54,048 nt of DNA from an uncultured Candidatus Melainabacteria bacterium (GCA_934675685.1 CAKURL010000009.1:1-54048), one strand, 5' to 3'; shown: positions 34,233 to 42,548, counted from the stretch's first letter. Program-made: numbers and translations. The notes: generated by a model not told the origin, from the letters alone.

Positions 34233-35303
34233 ATGATTAAATTATCACAAGCTCATATTTTAGGAACAATCATAGCGTATTTATTAGGGATTTTTATCGT
34301 CCCTTTGGTTATGTATTATTCAAAGAAAAAACACCTAATAGACAAGCCAAATGCCAGAAAAATCCACCACGGGCAAATTTCTCGCCTAGGGGGGATTGCG
34401 ATTTGGGTTTCTATCATGCTCACTTTTGGCTCTTTAATTTTATTGAGCTATTACCCAAAAGGTCAAGGGCTCTCGGGCATTATCGTGGGCGGCTCTTTGA
34501 TGTTTTTAATGGGGCTTGTTGATGACATCTTTTGCCTTGGCGCAAAATTTAAATTATTTATCCAAATCGCAATTGCGACAATTGTAATCCTTCTTGGAGT
34601 TCGAATTGAAACACTTTACATTCCTTGGTGCCAATGTCCTTTGGACTTGGGGCTTATGACATATCCTATAACTTTGCTTTGGATTGTAGGAATTACAAAT
34701 GCCGTGAACTTCATAGACGGCATAGACGGGCTCGCAGGCTCAATTGTTTCGATTTGCGCTCTTGCAATTGGGATAGTTTCTTTGGTTTTAGAGCCAAATT
34801 GCCAAATAAATGCCCTTATGGCTTTCATCTTGATGGGCGCGATGTGCGCATTTTTAACTTTCAACTACAACCCTGCTAAAATCTTTATGGGCGACTCAGG
34901 AGCCTTGTATTCAGGCTTTATGTTGGCAACTTTATCAATCACAGGGATTGTAAAACCGTCTTTGGGCGGATACACTATGTATCTTCCGATTTTAATTTTA
35001 GCAGTACCTTTGATGGATATAGCTTATTCTTCAATAAGAAGAATTATGAAAGGCTCAAGCCCATTTGTGGCAGACGCAGAGCACATTCACCACAAACTTT
35101 TGCACGCAGGCTATTCTCAAGACAAACTTGTTTTGCTTTTGGCCGGCTTTTCGATGGTTTGCGCTTTGCTTTCAATAATTGTTGTAAGCACAAAAAGCAA
35201 ATTCATCATAATCGCCCTAAGCCTTATTGGTGTCTTGATTTTGCTTAATGTAATTTCTAAATTAATCAAAAAAAGCGACGAGCCCACAGAAGAGCAAAAT
35301 TAA
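34233..35303 (+). CDS. undecaprenyl-phosphate N-acetylhexosamine-1-phosphate transferase (WecA/TagO type)
   Basis: An inner-membrane enzyme starting glycan assembly on undecaprenyl phosphate. The 356-residue product has about eleven membrane segments. It shows the GT4 motifs: the DD pair in LVDDIFCLGAKFKL, NFIDGIDGLAGS, the nucleophile-region FMGDSGALYSGF, and ADAEHIHHKLLHAG with the family's HIHH. MraY would have a different C-terminal loop, so WecA/TagO is preferred. It is close to glyA (27 bp) but has no strong Shine-Dalgarno. It feeds surface polysaccharide or teichoic-like synthesis. Confidence 0.9.
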   Translation: MIKLSQAHILGTIIAYLLGIFIVPLVMYYSKKKHLIDKPNARKIHHGQISRLGGIAIWVSIMLTFGSLILLSYYPKGQGLSGIIVGGSLMFLMGLVDDIFCLGAKFKLFIQIAIATIVILLGVRIETLYIPWCQCPLDLGLMTYPITLLWIVGITNAVNFIDGIDGLAGSIVSICALAIGIVSLVLEPNCQINALMAFILMGAMCAFLTFNYNPAKIFMGDSGALYSGFMLATLSITGIVKPSLGGYTMYLPILILAVPLMDIAYSSIRRIMKGSSPFVADAEHIHHKLLHAGYSQDKLVLLLAGFSMVCALLSIIVVSTKSKFIIIALSLIGVLILLNVISKLIKKSDEPTEEQN

Positions 35304-35350
35304 CAAAATGTAAAAAAATACGCGCACAAATAGTAAAATTGCCATGTTTT

Positions 35351-35359
35351 TGGTACAAT
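35351..35359 (+). promoter_or_regulatory. extended -10 box before the AGCS symporter
   Basis: TGG-TACAAT (35351-35359) gives a transcript start near 35366, leaving a leader of about 30 nt before the ATG at 35398. A weak AAAGGG lies 9-10 nt upstream of the ATG. Confidence 0.5.
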
Positions 35360-35397
35360 TGACCTACCCCAGCGGAATTAGAAAGGGTTTATACCAA

Positions 35398-36900
35398 ATG
35401 AACAAAATTTTACTTACAGCGCTAACTATGTTTTTAACTCTTCAAAGCGCGCACGCATTCGACGTTGACGCTTTTATGGATAAACACATTGCGCCAATTT
35501 CTGATGTAATAGCTAACATCATTTTCTATCAAATCTCGCTTTGCGGAATTAAAATTCCTTTAATTATTTGTTGGATTTTGTTAGCTGGTATATTTTTCAC
35601 AATATATTTCAAAGGTATCTCCGTTTGGGGCTTTAAACATGCTATTGAAACAGTAACAAAACCTGCAGAAAAAAATGGAGACATAGGGGAAGTATCTTCT
35701 ATGCAAGCTTTAGCCACGGCACTTTCCGGAACAATAGGAATAGGCTCAATCGCAGGTGTTGCAATCTCTATTTCGATAGGCGGCCCTGGGGCGGCTTTTT
35801 GGATTTTTGCAGGCGCTTTGCTTGGCATGTCAATAAAATTTGTAGAAGCTACTTTAGCTGTAAAATATAGAAGATTTAACCCAGACGGCTCTGTTTCAGG
35901 CGGCCCTATGCATTATATCGCACACGGACTTACAAGAAACAAAATGCGCTGGTTAGGTCAACCTTTGTCTGTGATTTTCGCGATTTTATGTATCGGAGGA
36001 AGTATCACAGGCGGAAACATGATACAAAGCAACCAATCCGCCCACCAATTAATCTTCATCACAGGGGGCGAATCAAGCTTCTTGCACGGCAGCATTTGGA
36101 TTTTTGGCTTAATTGTTGCGATTTTAGTCGGCCTTGTGACTATGGGCGGCATTAAATCTATCGCTAAAATCACGACTATCTTAGTTCCTACAATGTGCAT
36201 TATGTATATCGTTTCTGGCCTTATCGTAATTTTTGCTAATTTTACAAATATCCCAAGCGCAGTCGCTTTAATTTTAAAAGAAGCATTTAACCCGACTTCC
36301 GTGGCAGGGGGCGTCATAGGGACAATTATCATAGGCTTAAGACGCTCTGTTCAATCAAACGAAGCAGGGACTGGTGCTGCTGCCATCGTTTATGCGACTG
36401 CTCAAACAAAAGAACCTGTTTCTCAAGGGTTTGTTGCTTTATTAGAAACATTCTTGACTGGCGTTTTGTGCTTGTTCACTTCTTTTGCAATCATTTTCTC
36501 CGGAGCGTTGGAATCTACTCAAATCGGACACATCTCTGGGATTGAACTTACTTCAAACGCATTTCAATCAGTAATTCCTTTCTTCCCTCCAATCTTGTCT
36601 TTGATTGCTTTGATGTTTGCCCTATCTACAATCATCTCTTGGGCATATTACGGACAAAAAGCTTGGACATTCTTGTTTGGCGAAGGGAAAAAACGCGCAG
36701 TTACCTTTAACCTAATCTATTGCGCCTTCATCGTAATAGGTTCTGTCATGAACGTTCAATCCGTAATCAACATCACAGACGCAATGATGGTTGCGATGTG
36801 CGTTCCAAACATCATTGTTTTATATATCTTATGCCCTGAAATCAAAAAAGACTTGATTGACTATTGCCAAAGATATAAAGTTACAAAATTATTTAAATAA
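35398..36900 (+). CDS. alanine/glycine:cation symporter (AGCS family)
   Basis: A sodium- or proton-coupled transporter of alanine and glycine in the inner membrane. The start at 35398 (500 residues) gives an N-terminus like a signal peptide or first membrane segment, MNKILLTALTMFLTLQSAHA. About ten further membrane segments follow. Family marks are GSIAGVAISISIGGPGAAFW, GGNMIQSNQ and SNEAGTGAAAIVYATAQTK. It lies between the glycan-transferase gene and gcvPB, which fits glycine import feeding glycine cleavage. Confidence 0.9.
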   Translation: MNKILLTALTMFLTLQSAHAFDVDAFMDKHIAPISDVIANIIFYQISLCGIKIPLIICWILLAGIFFTIYFKGISVWGFKHAIETVTKPAEKNGDIGEVSSMQALATALSGTIGIGSIAGVAISISIGGPGAAFWIFAGALLGMSIKFVEATLAVKYRRFNPDGSVSGGPMHYIAHGLTRNKMRWLGQPLSVIFAILCIGGSITGGNMIQSNQSAHQLIFITGGESSFLHGSIWIFGLIVAILVGLVTMGGIKSIAKITTILVPTMCIMYIVSGLIVIFANFTNIPSAVALILKEAFNPTSVAGGVIGTIIIGLRRSVQSNEAGTGAAAIVYATAQTKEPVSQGFVALLETFLTGVLCLFTSFAIIFSGALESTQIGHISGIELTSNAFQSVIPFFPPILSLIALMFALSTIISWAYYGQKAWTFLFGEGKKRAVTFNLIYCAFIVIGSVMNVQSVINITDAMMVAMCVPNIIVLYILCPEIKKDLIDYCQRYKVTKLFK

Positions 36901-36933
36901 TTTTTAAATTTTTGAAAAGAGGATAAAAGAATT

Positions 36934-38277
36934 ATGAAAAAAAGAACTTCTGAAATAAAACTTGAAGACAAAACAGAATTAGAGCTAATGCGCCACTACA
37001 AGGAGCTTTCAGACAAAAATTTCTGCATAGAAAAAGGCTTCTATCCTCTTGGCTCTTGCACTATGAAATATAACCCAAGGATTAACGAATGGGCAGCTCG
37101 CCTAGAAGGCTTTTCAAACCTTCACCCAAACCAAGACGACGAAGATTGCCAAGGTGCGCTTGAGGTTATGTATAAACTTCAAAACTATCTTAAAATCCTG
37201 ACCGGCATGGCAGAAGTTTCCCTTCAACCTTGCGCCGGAGCCCATGGCGAATTCACTGGCATGATGGTGATTAAAAGATATTTTGAAGACATAAAAGAGC
37301 TAGACGCAAGAACAAAAGTAATTATCCCTGATAATGCCCATGGGACAAACCCTGCGAGCGCCGCTATGTGTGGCTTTGAAGTAGTTGAAGTGAAGTCAAA
37401 CGAAAAAGGGCTTGTGGACATCGAAAAATTAAAAGAAATCGTAAAGCGCGAAGGAAAGTCAATCGCCGCCATTATGATGACAAACCCAAACACATTAGGG
37501 CTTTTCGACAATAATGTATTAGAAATTTCAAAAATAATGCACGACAACGGTTCGCTTTTATATTACGACGGCGCAAACTTCAACGCGATTATGGGCTACA
37601 CAAACCCAAAACTCATGGGGTTTGACGTTGTGCATTTAAATCTGCATAAAACTTTCTCCACTCCACACGCAGGCGGAGGCCCCGGGGCTGGGCCTGTTGG
37701 GGTCGTAGAAAAATTAAGACCATATTTGCCAAACCCAAGAATAGAGTTGAAAGACGGCAAATACATAAGAAATTATGACTACAAAAAATCCATAGGCAAA
37801 GTTGCGACTTTCTTTGGCAATTTTTCTGTAATCGTAAGAGCTTATACATATATCTATATGCTTGGAAAATCCTTGAAAGACGTCTCTTCTGACGCAGTTT
37901 TAGCTGCGAACTATTTGAAAAATGAATTAAGCAAAACTTATAACATTGCCTTCAAGCAACATTGCATGCACGAATTTGTTATAGATAATTCAGACAAAAA
38001 AGAAAAAAATGTGTCGACTTTAGATATCGCAAAGCGCCTTATGGACGAAAACATACACCCCGCAACGATTTATTTTCCTCTAATCGTCCACGAAGCATTC
38101 ATGGTGGAACCTACGGAATCTGAAACAAAGCAGGTTTTGGATAATTTTGTAGATGTGATGACAAAAATCGCGAAAGAAATTGATGATGGCGAAGATTTCC
38201 ATAGTTATCCAAAGACCACTCCAATTACGAGGGTTGATGAGGTTTTGGCTGCAAGACACCCTGACTTGAGGGCATAG
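36934..38277 (+). CDS. gcvPB: glycine dehydrogenase (decarboxylating) subunit 2
   Basis: The second half of the split P-protein of the glycine cleavage system, which takes CO2 from glycine using PLP. The 447-residue product carries the PLP lysine in LNLHKTFSTPHAGGGPGAGP, with GFYPLGSCTMKYNPRINE near the start and the substrate-site segments HGTNPASAAM and MMTNPNTLG. Length is slightly short against the usual about 480. Subunit 1 (gcvPA), GcvT and GcvH are not in the window. It follows the AGCS transporter by 33 bp, so glycine import and breakdown are likely co-transcribed. The gene-free repeat block starts right after its stop codon. Confidence 0.93.
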   Translation: MKKRTSEIKLEDKTELELMRHYKELSDKNFCIEKGFYPLGSCTMKYNPRINEWAARLEGFSNLHPNQDDEDCQGALEVMYKLQNYLKILTGMAEVSLQPCAGAHGEFTGMMVIKRYFEDIKELDARTKVIIPDNAHGTNPASAAMCGFEVVEVKSNEKGLVDIEKLKEIVKREGKSIAAIMMTNPNTLGLFDNNVLEISKIMHDNGSLLYYDGANFNAIMGYTNPKLMGFDVVHLNLHKTFSTPHAGGGPGAGPVGVVEKLRPYLPNPRIELKDGKYIRNYDYKKSIGKVATFFGNFSVIVRAYTYIYMLGKSLKDVSSDAVLAANYLKNELSKTYNIAFKQHCMHEFVIDNSDKKEKNVSTLDIAKRLMDENIHPATIYFPLIVHEAFMVEPTESETKQVLDNFVDVMTKIAKEIDDGEDFHSYPKTTPITRVDEVLAARHPDLRA

Positions 38278-38411
38278 GCTGGGCACTACGAATTGTAAAT
38301 ATGTCATTTCGAAGTTACTAGAAAATTGTTTGAGTAAAGCGGGTGCTGTTTTTTTTATGCCTACTTCATGTTTTAGGTTCTTTCACGAGTAATCAATGTT
38401 ATCTTGCACTT

Positions 38412-38470
38412 GTTCACTTTCTCTTTTACCATTTCTCAGGCGCCGAAAAAATGCAAAAGAGAAAGTGAAC
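38412..38470. repeat. large imperfect hairpin, 21 paired bases
   Basis: GTTCACTTTCTCTTTT (38412-38427) pairs with AAAAGAGAAAGTGAAC (38455-38470) and CATTT pairs with AAATG inside; a 14-nt loop remains. There is no T-tail. Confidence 0.75.
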
Positions 38471-38707
38471 CGAAAGAGAAAAATCTAAGGCTTTTACAAC
38501 ACCCCACAATTAAAAAACAAATGTCTGAAGAAAAACAGTCAAGCGCGCCAGAAAAGCTATCTCCCGAAGTACGAGAGAAACAACTAATACAACAAGACAA
38601 GACGGCTTGCTCTCCGGTTTTTCTTTTCATATGCCATTTGTTTTTTAATTTCTACTATTAAGAAGAAACTAAAGCTAAAAAATAATTAAATAATTAAAAA
38701 AAGCAGA

Positions 38708-38849
38708 AATTCAAAAATAAACATCACTAAAGAAAATCGACATTGGTGGACGACCGTCCGACATGTGATTTAAAATGAGAACATGTATAACTAGAATTAG
38801 CTTTTTTGGGAGTCCGCACTGGAGGTTTTCAGATGTTTATTTTTGAATT
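38708..38849. repeat. 142-bp element bounded by perfect 18-bp inverted repeats
   Basis: AATTCAAAAATAAACATC at 38708-38725 is the exact inverse of 38832-38849. Inside are further short pairings (GTGGAC with GTCCGC; ACATGT at both sides of an AT-rich loop). No coding sequence and no obvious target-site duplication. It could be a MITE-like element or a structured RNA with a closing stem. Confidence 0.6.
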
Positions 38850-38891
38850 GAAGGATACAAGAAAAGCGATATTTTCTTCTTTTTGGTTCCT

Positions 38892-38926
38892 TTTTTCTTC
38901 TTTTGTATCGCTCAAAAGAAGAAAAA
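38892..38926. repeat. 14-bp perfect hairpin with TATCGCT loop
   Basis: TTTTTCTTCTTTTG and CAAAAGAAGAAAAA flank the loop TATCGCT. A weaker sister hairpin, TTCCTTT...AAAGGAA, is at 39573-39596. Confidence 0.75.
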
Positions 38927-38939
38927 TGAACAAATCCAG

Positions 38940-39410
38940 ATTGCTGAATTCAAGCATTCCATGTTTTAGAGATTCCGCTCTAGCTATCGCTTGCTCCTGT
39001 GAAATCGAAGATTTCTACGTCGCCATGGTACGGACCACACAAAAGCCAAACTCGTCGTTTGTCTTTTGTTTCGCACACCTTTGCCCTCAACTTCGTTCGC
39101 CAAGCAAAGCATTGCTAGGCTCGCTTTATTCGGGTTATCCGCCTGTGCAATCAAAGATTGCTTCGCTCATTTCGCTTTCGCTACATTCACAACGGCAGCT
39201 ATCTAAGGTCTTCGTGCTTGCTGCCCGTTCATCACGGCCAGCAGCGCACTTCGCACAGTATGCCCTCATTTTGCTCGCTAAGCGCAGTCGCGCTAAAGCT
39301 CGCTTTATTCGGGTTTGCTCCTGTGGAATCAAAGATTTCTACGTCGCCGTCGTAGTGCTTAATCGCCAAAGCTCATCGCTTTGCCGATTATCGCACCGGC
39401 TATCGCATTA
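38940..39410. repeat. dispersed intergenic repeat array, copy 1
   Basis: The array has three short hairpin units: GAAATC-GAA-GATTTC at 39001, GCAATC-AAA-GATTGC at 39147, and GGAATC-AAA-GATTTC at 39325. Two of them are followed by an ACGTCGCC core (ACGTCGCCATGGTACGGAC at 39017-39035). It also has two copies of a TTCGCAC...TCGCTTTATTCGGG module at about 39069-39133 and 39249-39313. ATGTTTTAGAGATTC is at 38961. Confidence 0.75.
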
Positions 39411-39440
39411 AAAAAACTCTGCTTGCAAGAGCAAGCAGAG
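39408..39440 (-). terminator. strong intrinsic terminator on the minus strand
   Basis: Stem CTCTGCTTGC / GCAAGCAGAG with a 4-nt loop, followed on the minus strand by T7. The nearest upstream minus-strand gene is the cysteine-rich prepilin, whose stop is 590 bp away. Confidence 0.85.
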
Positions 39441-39639
39441 GGTATGTTTAACTATTTACAACAATACTTATAGTACTAAAATTTTTTAAAATAGCGGGTT
39501 TTTGTCTTTTTTGAAATTTCTGCCATTTTGTCGCGGGCGCGCTTCGCGCGCACTCTTTGGCTTTTTTCTTTGTTCCTTTTGTTCAGTTGATCAAAGGAAA
39601 AAATTTTTAAATTATTCTTGTGCTTTGTGTGGTGTCCCT

Positions 39640-39935
39640 ATGTTTTAGAGATTCTGAACAAATTGAAAAACTGCGTTTTACTTTAAGCTATGACTCTGCA
39701 TTATGCCACCCGCTTCTGGCCGACTCAAAAAACAATCGCCAAAGGCTCAGATTTTTTACGTCATCTGCGCATATTTCATCTGTATGGCTCATACTTCACC
39801 TACAGCTGAAAAATCATCGCAGCTGTCACAATGCGACGCACACTTATGCTCTCGCCATCGTTCACCAAGCAAAGCATTGCTAGGCTCACTCGGCTCAAGA
39901 GTTTTTCTAGTTTTTCGCAATGACGGATTTAAGAC
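39640..39935. repeat. dispersed intergenic repeat array, copy 2 (diverged)
   Basis: Shares ATGTTTTAGAGATTC (39640) and a 23-bp identical stretch (39865-39887 = 39100-39122) with copy 1, in the same order. It ends in TCGCAATGACGG near 39916, which reads CCGTCATTGCGA on the other strand. Confidence 0.65.
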
Positions 39936-40029
39936 ACCGACTTCCATAAATTCACAAAATAAATATTCAATTTTAAAAGTACAAAATAAAATAAATAAAA
40001 TTTTTAAATAATTAAATAGTTAAATTTAA

Positions 40030-41784
40030 TTAAATATCTTGGAGGCAACGGACAGAAAACGCGTACGTGCGGCGGTAGTAATACTTAATCCAACTACCTT
40101 GCGACAAGTAGTAGAGGTATGCGTTCGTGGAACTGTAGATAGTGCCACTCCATACGATGTCCGGGTAGCAACGGCCAGTGTAGGAGCCGGGGCAACTACT
40201 GGAACTGTCGCAGTAGGCAGAAGAGTAGCCTGAATAGTAGTCGCAAAGCATTAAACCATTGTTTCCTTTGCTTTTTGAATTAGTAAGCCAATTAGACATT
40301 TCAGAAGTTGTTGGTAATCTCCAAGACTTATCTCCTTTTTTGTAGTTTGCACAAATCGCATTCGCTGCAGCCCAATTGCAAACAGTTCTATTGCAGCCAG
40401 AGTAATTTCCATTTGTAGCATCACAAGAAGAGCCCGAAGTCGAGCCTTGCCAACAACATTTTGTTGAATAGTTGCTTGAAGAGCCACAAGTTTGCCCAGT
40501 ACCCACTACGGTGACCCCTGCTGAAGTCGGGATTGCAGTTTCCGTAGAATCTCCCATGTTGTATTTTGTGATACAATAGTTTCCAACTTTCATGAAATAT
40601 TGGCCGGAGCAAGAAAATTCAGGCACACAGGCGCTCCCTGAGATTTTATATCCTGTGTTACATTTTGTGCAAGCGCCAGTGGAATTATTTATTGTAGTAC
40701 AGTTTGCGGTGTTTGTAGAAGTGGAACAAGAACTTGCGCCTCCTGTTGAATAAGATGTTCCAGAGCAAGCAGTTTTAGAATTATTTGTGCAATAATAGCC
40801 GGCAGGGCAATATACGCAGGCACCATTATTTAAATAGTAGCCATTATTGCATTTTGAACATTTTCCTGTGGTGTTATCTATTGTTATACAATTTGCGCTA
40901 TTTGAAGAGCTCGAGCAAGAGCTTGCATTACCTGTTGAATATGTGGTTCCCGTGCATGCTGTTTTGTTGTTGTTTGAGCAAGCATAGCCCGCAGGGCAAG
41001 GAAGGCATTTTCCGCTCGAGAGGTAATAGCCATTTGAGCAGATTTTGCAGCCATTTTTGTCATTATAATAGGTCGCACAATTATCTACATTTGTAGAATT
41101 AGAGCAACTTGTAGCGCCTGCTAGGGAATAAGTTTTTCCTGTGCAAGAATGTTTTGCTGTTGTGCCATCGCAAAAATAGCCCGCTTCGCACTTTGTACAA
41201 GTGGTTTTTGAAGAATTTAGGTAGTATTCAGTTTTGCATTTTGTGCAGCTTGAAAGAGTGGTGCAAGCAGCGCAATTTGAAATTGAATTTGCGCAATCTT
41301 TTGGGCTCGAAGAGCCATCACAATATTTCCCAGACGGGCAAGATTGGCATTTTGAATTAGAATCAAGATAGTAGTTTTCTTTGCATTTTTTACAAGCTTT
41401 TGAGTTACATTGAATACAATTTTCGCTTCTTGAAGTGCAAGATTCGCATTGGCATTTGCCAACATTTAAATAGCCGTCGCAATCGTCAAAAGTGCAAGAA
41501 ATACAAGTGTTTTCAAAGCAAGAGTTACATGTTCCTCCGCTTTTGCTGAATTCTTCGCAATCCGAGCGAATTGTGGAAATTGCAGTTGCGCCAGCGATGA
41601 GCGTGTTTTTAGTTAATTTTTTGGTAATCACAGGGGTGAAAGCCGCAGCCACGATTGAGATTACAATCAAAGAAATCATAAGCTCTATTAAAGAAAAAGC
41701 TCGTGAAAATTTTTTCTTATTTTCTTTTTTTAAATCGCCCAAGTGGCTTGCCCCGACAAGGGGAGCACAAACTTGCTTTTCCAT
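40030..41784 (-). CDS. large cysteine-rich type IV prepilin-like protein
   Basis: The 584-residue product has a class III signal, here very long: 29 residues (MEKQVCAPLVGASHLGDLKK then ENKKKFSRA) before FSLIE, with Glu at +5 and a hydrophobic helix. Residues about 75-400 are built of cysteine-rich units (CxxC, NGYYL, CPAGYYC). Three consecutive units of about 54 residues share the ending TYS-x-GA-SCS...NC. The pattern is like ephrin-receptor/GCC2-GCC3 or protist CxxC surface proteins. The last 170 residues look like an Lcl/FISUMP-type domain (SWRLPTTSEM, ending VRCLQDI). It is probably a surface-displayed minor pilin or adhesin. AAAAGGA precedes the ATG. Confidence 0.8.
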   Translation of the reverse strand: MEKQVCAPLVGASHLGDLKKENKKKFSRAFSLIELMISLIVISIVAAAFTPVITKKLTKNTLIAGATAISTIRSDCEEFSKSGGTCNSCFENTCISCTFDDCDGYLNVGKCQCESCTSRSENCIQCNSKACKKCKENYYLDSNSKCQSCPSGKYCDGSSSPKDCANSISNCAACTTLSSCTKCKTEYYLNSSKTTCTKCEAGYFCDGTTAKHSCTGKTYSLAGATSCSNSTNVDNCATYYNDKNGCKICSNGYYLSSGKCLPCPAGYACSNNNKTACTGTTYSTGNASSCSSSSNSANCITIDNTTGKCSKCNNGYYLNNGACVYCPAGYYCTNNSKTACSGTSYSTGGASSCSTSTNTANCTTINNSTGACTKCNTGYKISGSACVPEFSCSGQYFMKVGNYCITKYNMGDSTETAIPTSAGVTVVGTGQTCGSSSNYSTKCCWQGSTSGSSCDATNGNYSGCNRTVCNWAAANAICANYKKGDKSWRLPTTSEMSNWLTNSKSKGNNGLMLCDYYSGYSSAYCDSSSSCPGSYTGRCYPDIVWSGTIYSSTNAYLYYLSQGSWIKYYYRRTYAFSVRCLQDI

Positions 41785-42084
41785 GGTATTTTCCTTTTAA
41801 AGTTTTGATGTGATTTTTGTGTTTGATTTGCTCAAAAGGAGCACTGAATAAAACCTTGATGAAACATTAAAACGCAAACTATTTCAACAATACCTACGAA
41901 AAGACGCCAAAAAGCGCTTTTCGAGCTTTTGATTATAGAAAGCAAGTGTTATTTTGTGTTTCAAATTAATATAGTTTGACATGATATTACTTCATTATTT
42001 TGAAGTAGTCAAGAAAAAATAAATTTTTGCAACATTTTAATGATATTTTTAAAGAGCTCCGACTGATTTCTATGAGGATTTAAG
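41785..42084. other. 300-bp divergent gap between the prepilin and XRE genes
   Basis: AT-rich, no gene. It contains a perfect 7-bp inverted repeat TACTTCA-TTATTT-TGAAGTA at 41988-42007, next to a TTGACA (41976-41981). No good -10 follows at the usual distance. Nothing else stands out. Confidence 0.5.
41988..42007. promoter_or_regulatory. TACTTCA-n6-TGAAGTA palindrome, possible XRE operator
   Basis: A 20-bp dyad between an XRE regulator and the divergent prepilin gene, 78 bp before the regulator's ATG. Position and symmetry suit self-regulation; binding is not shown. Confidence 0.45.
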
Positions 42085-42465
42085 ATGAACAACTTGAGCA
42101 AAGAAAAATTAAATTATTATAAAAATAAAAAAAATCTCACAAACAACGAAATTTCAAAAAAGGCAGATATCCCAATCAGCAACATAGATAAGATTTTTAG
42201 CGGAAAAAATTTGAATCCGACTTTAAACACTATTCAAAAAATCGCACAAATTTTGGATTGCGCGATAGATGACTTGATAGAAAGTTCTTCTTCTCCCCAA
42301 AGCCCAATCCACGTGAATTCTGACGTTTTGAAATTAATCGGGCAAATCAAAGGGAAGAAAAAATATATCGAAGTTTTGAAAATGATGTTAGAGATGTCTG
42401 AAGCGGATTTTAACATGTTCTACATCATCGCAAGAAAATTCACAAAACCTGTTTCAAAAAAATAG
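42085..42465 (+). CDS. XRE-family helix-turn-helix regulator
   Basis: The 126-residue product has an XRE helix-turn-helix at about residues 5-62 (NLTNNEISKKADIPISNIDK, then NPTLNTIQKIAQIL), followed by a helical C-terminal part of about 60 residues that may dimerise. The start has GAGG about 9 nt upstream. It is divergent from the prepilin gene, with a palindrome between, and 83 bp before fliM. So it may control the prepilin, itself, or the motility genes; the sequence does not decide. Confidence 0.8.
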   Translation: MNNLSKEKLNYYKNKKNLTNNEISKKADIPISNIDKIFSGKNLNPTLNTIQKIAQILDCAIDDLIESSSSPQSPIHVNSDVLKLIGQIKGKKKYIEVLKMMLEMSEADFNMFYIIARKFTKPVSKK

Positions 42466-42548
42466 TTTTAAAGGAAATTTGGCTTTATTTTCTAATCCTT
42501 CATAAAAATGATGGACAAAAAGCGCAAAGATAGTATTATTTTGTTAAG

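Larger units (their letters stand above)
38278..40029. other. 1.75-kb gene-free block of hairpins and dispersed repeats
   Basis: No gene with a credible start or domain was found on either strand. The open frames here are artefacts of GC-richer repeats. From left to right it holds: a 22-bp hairpin (38412-38470), a 142-bp element with 18-bp terminal inverted repeats (38708-38849), an AT-rich 14-bp hairpin (38892-38926), a repeat array (38940-39410), a strong minus-strand terminator (39408-39440), a GCGCGC-TTC-GCGCGC hairpin (39538-39552), a second AT-rich hairpin (39573-39596), and a second, diverged repeat array (39640-39935). The last 90 bp before the prepilin gene are AT-only. Base composition is clearly higher in GC than the coding parts. 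Confidence 0.7.

Noticed and set aside
35304..35397. Glycine riboswitch upstream of the AGCS symporter
   Set aside because: The leader is only about 30 nt, too short, and no riboswitch core was visible.
38806..39411. 201-codon open frame in the repeat block
   Set aside because: The translation repeats short phrases (such as EDFYVAMV, KDFYVAVV) that mirror DNA repeats. There is no Shine-Dalgarno and no known domain, so it is an artefact.
38404..40011. Other open frames in the gene-free block (38404, 39620, 39703)
   Set aside because: They are short and low-complexity, overlap hairpins and repeats, and have no start signals.
40650..41500. CRISPR-like periodicity
   Set aside because: The period comes from cysteine-rich protein repeats; units differ at many third positions and lie inside one long gene.
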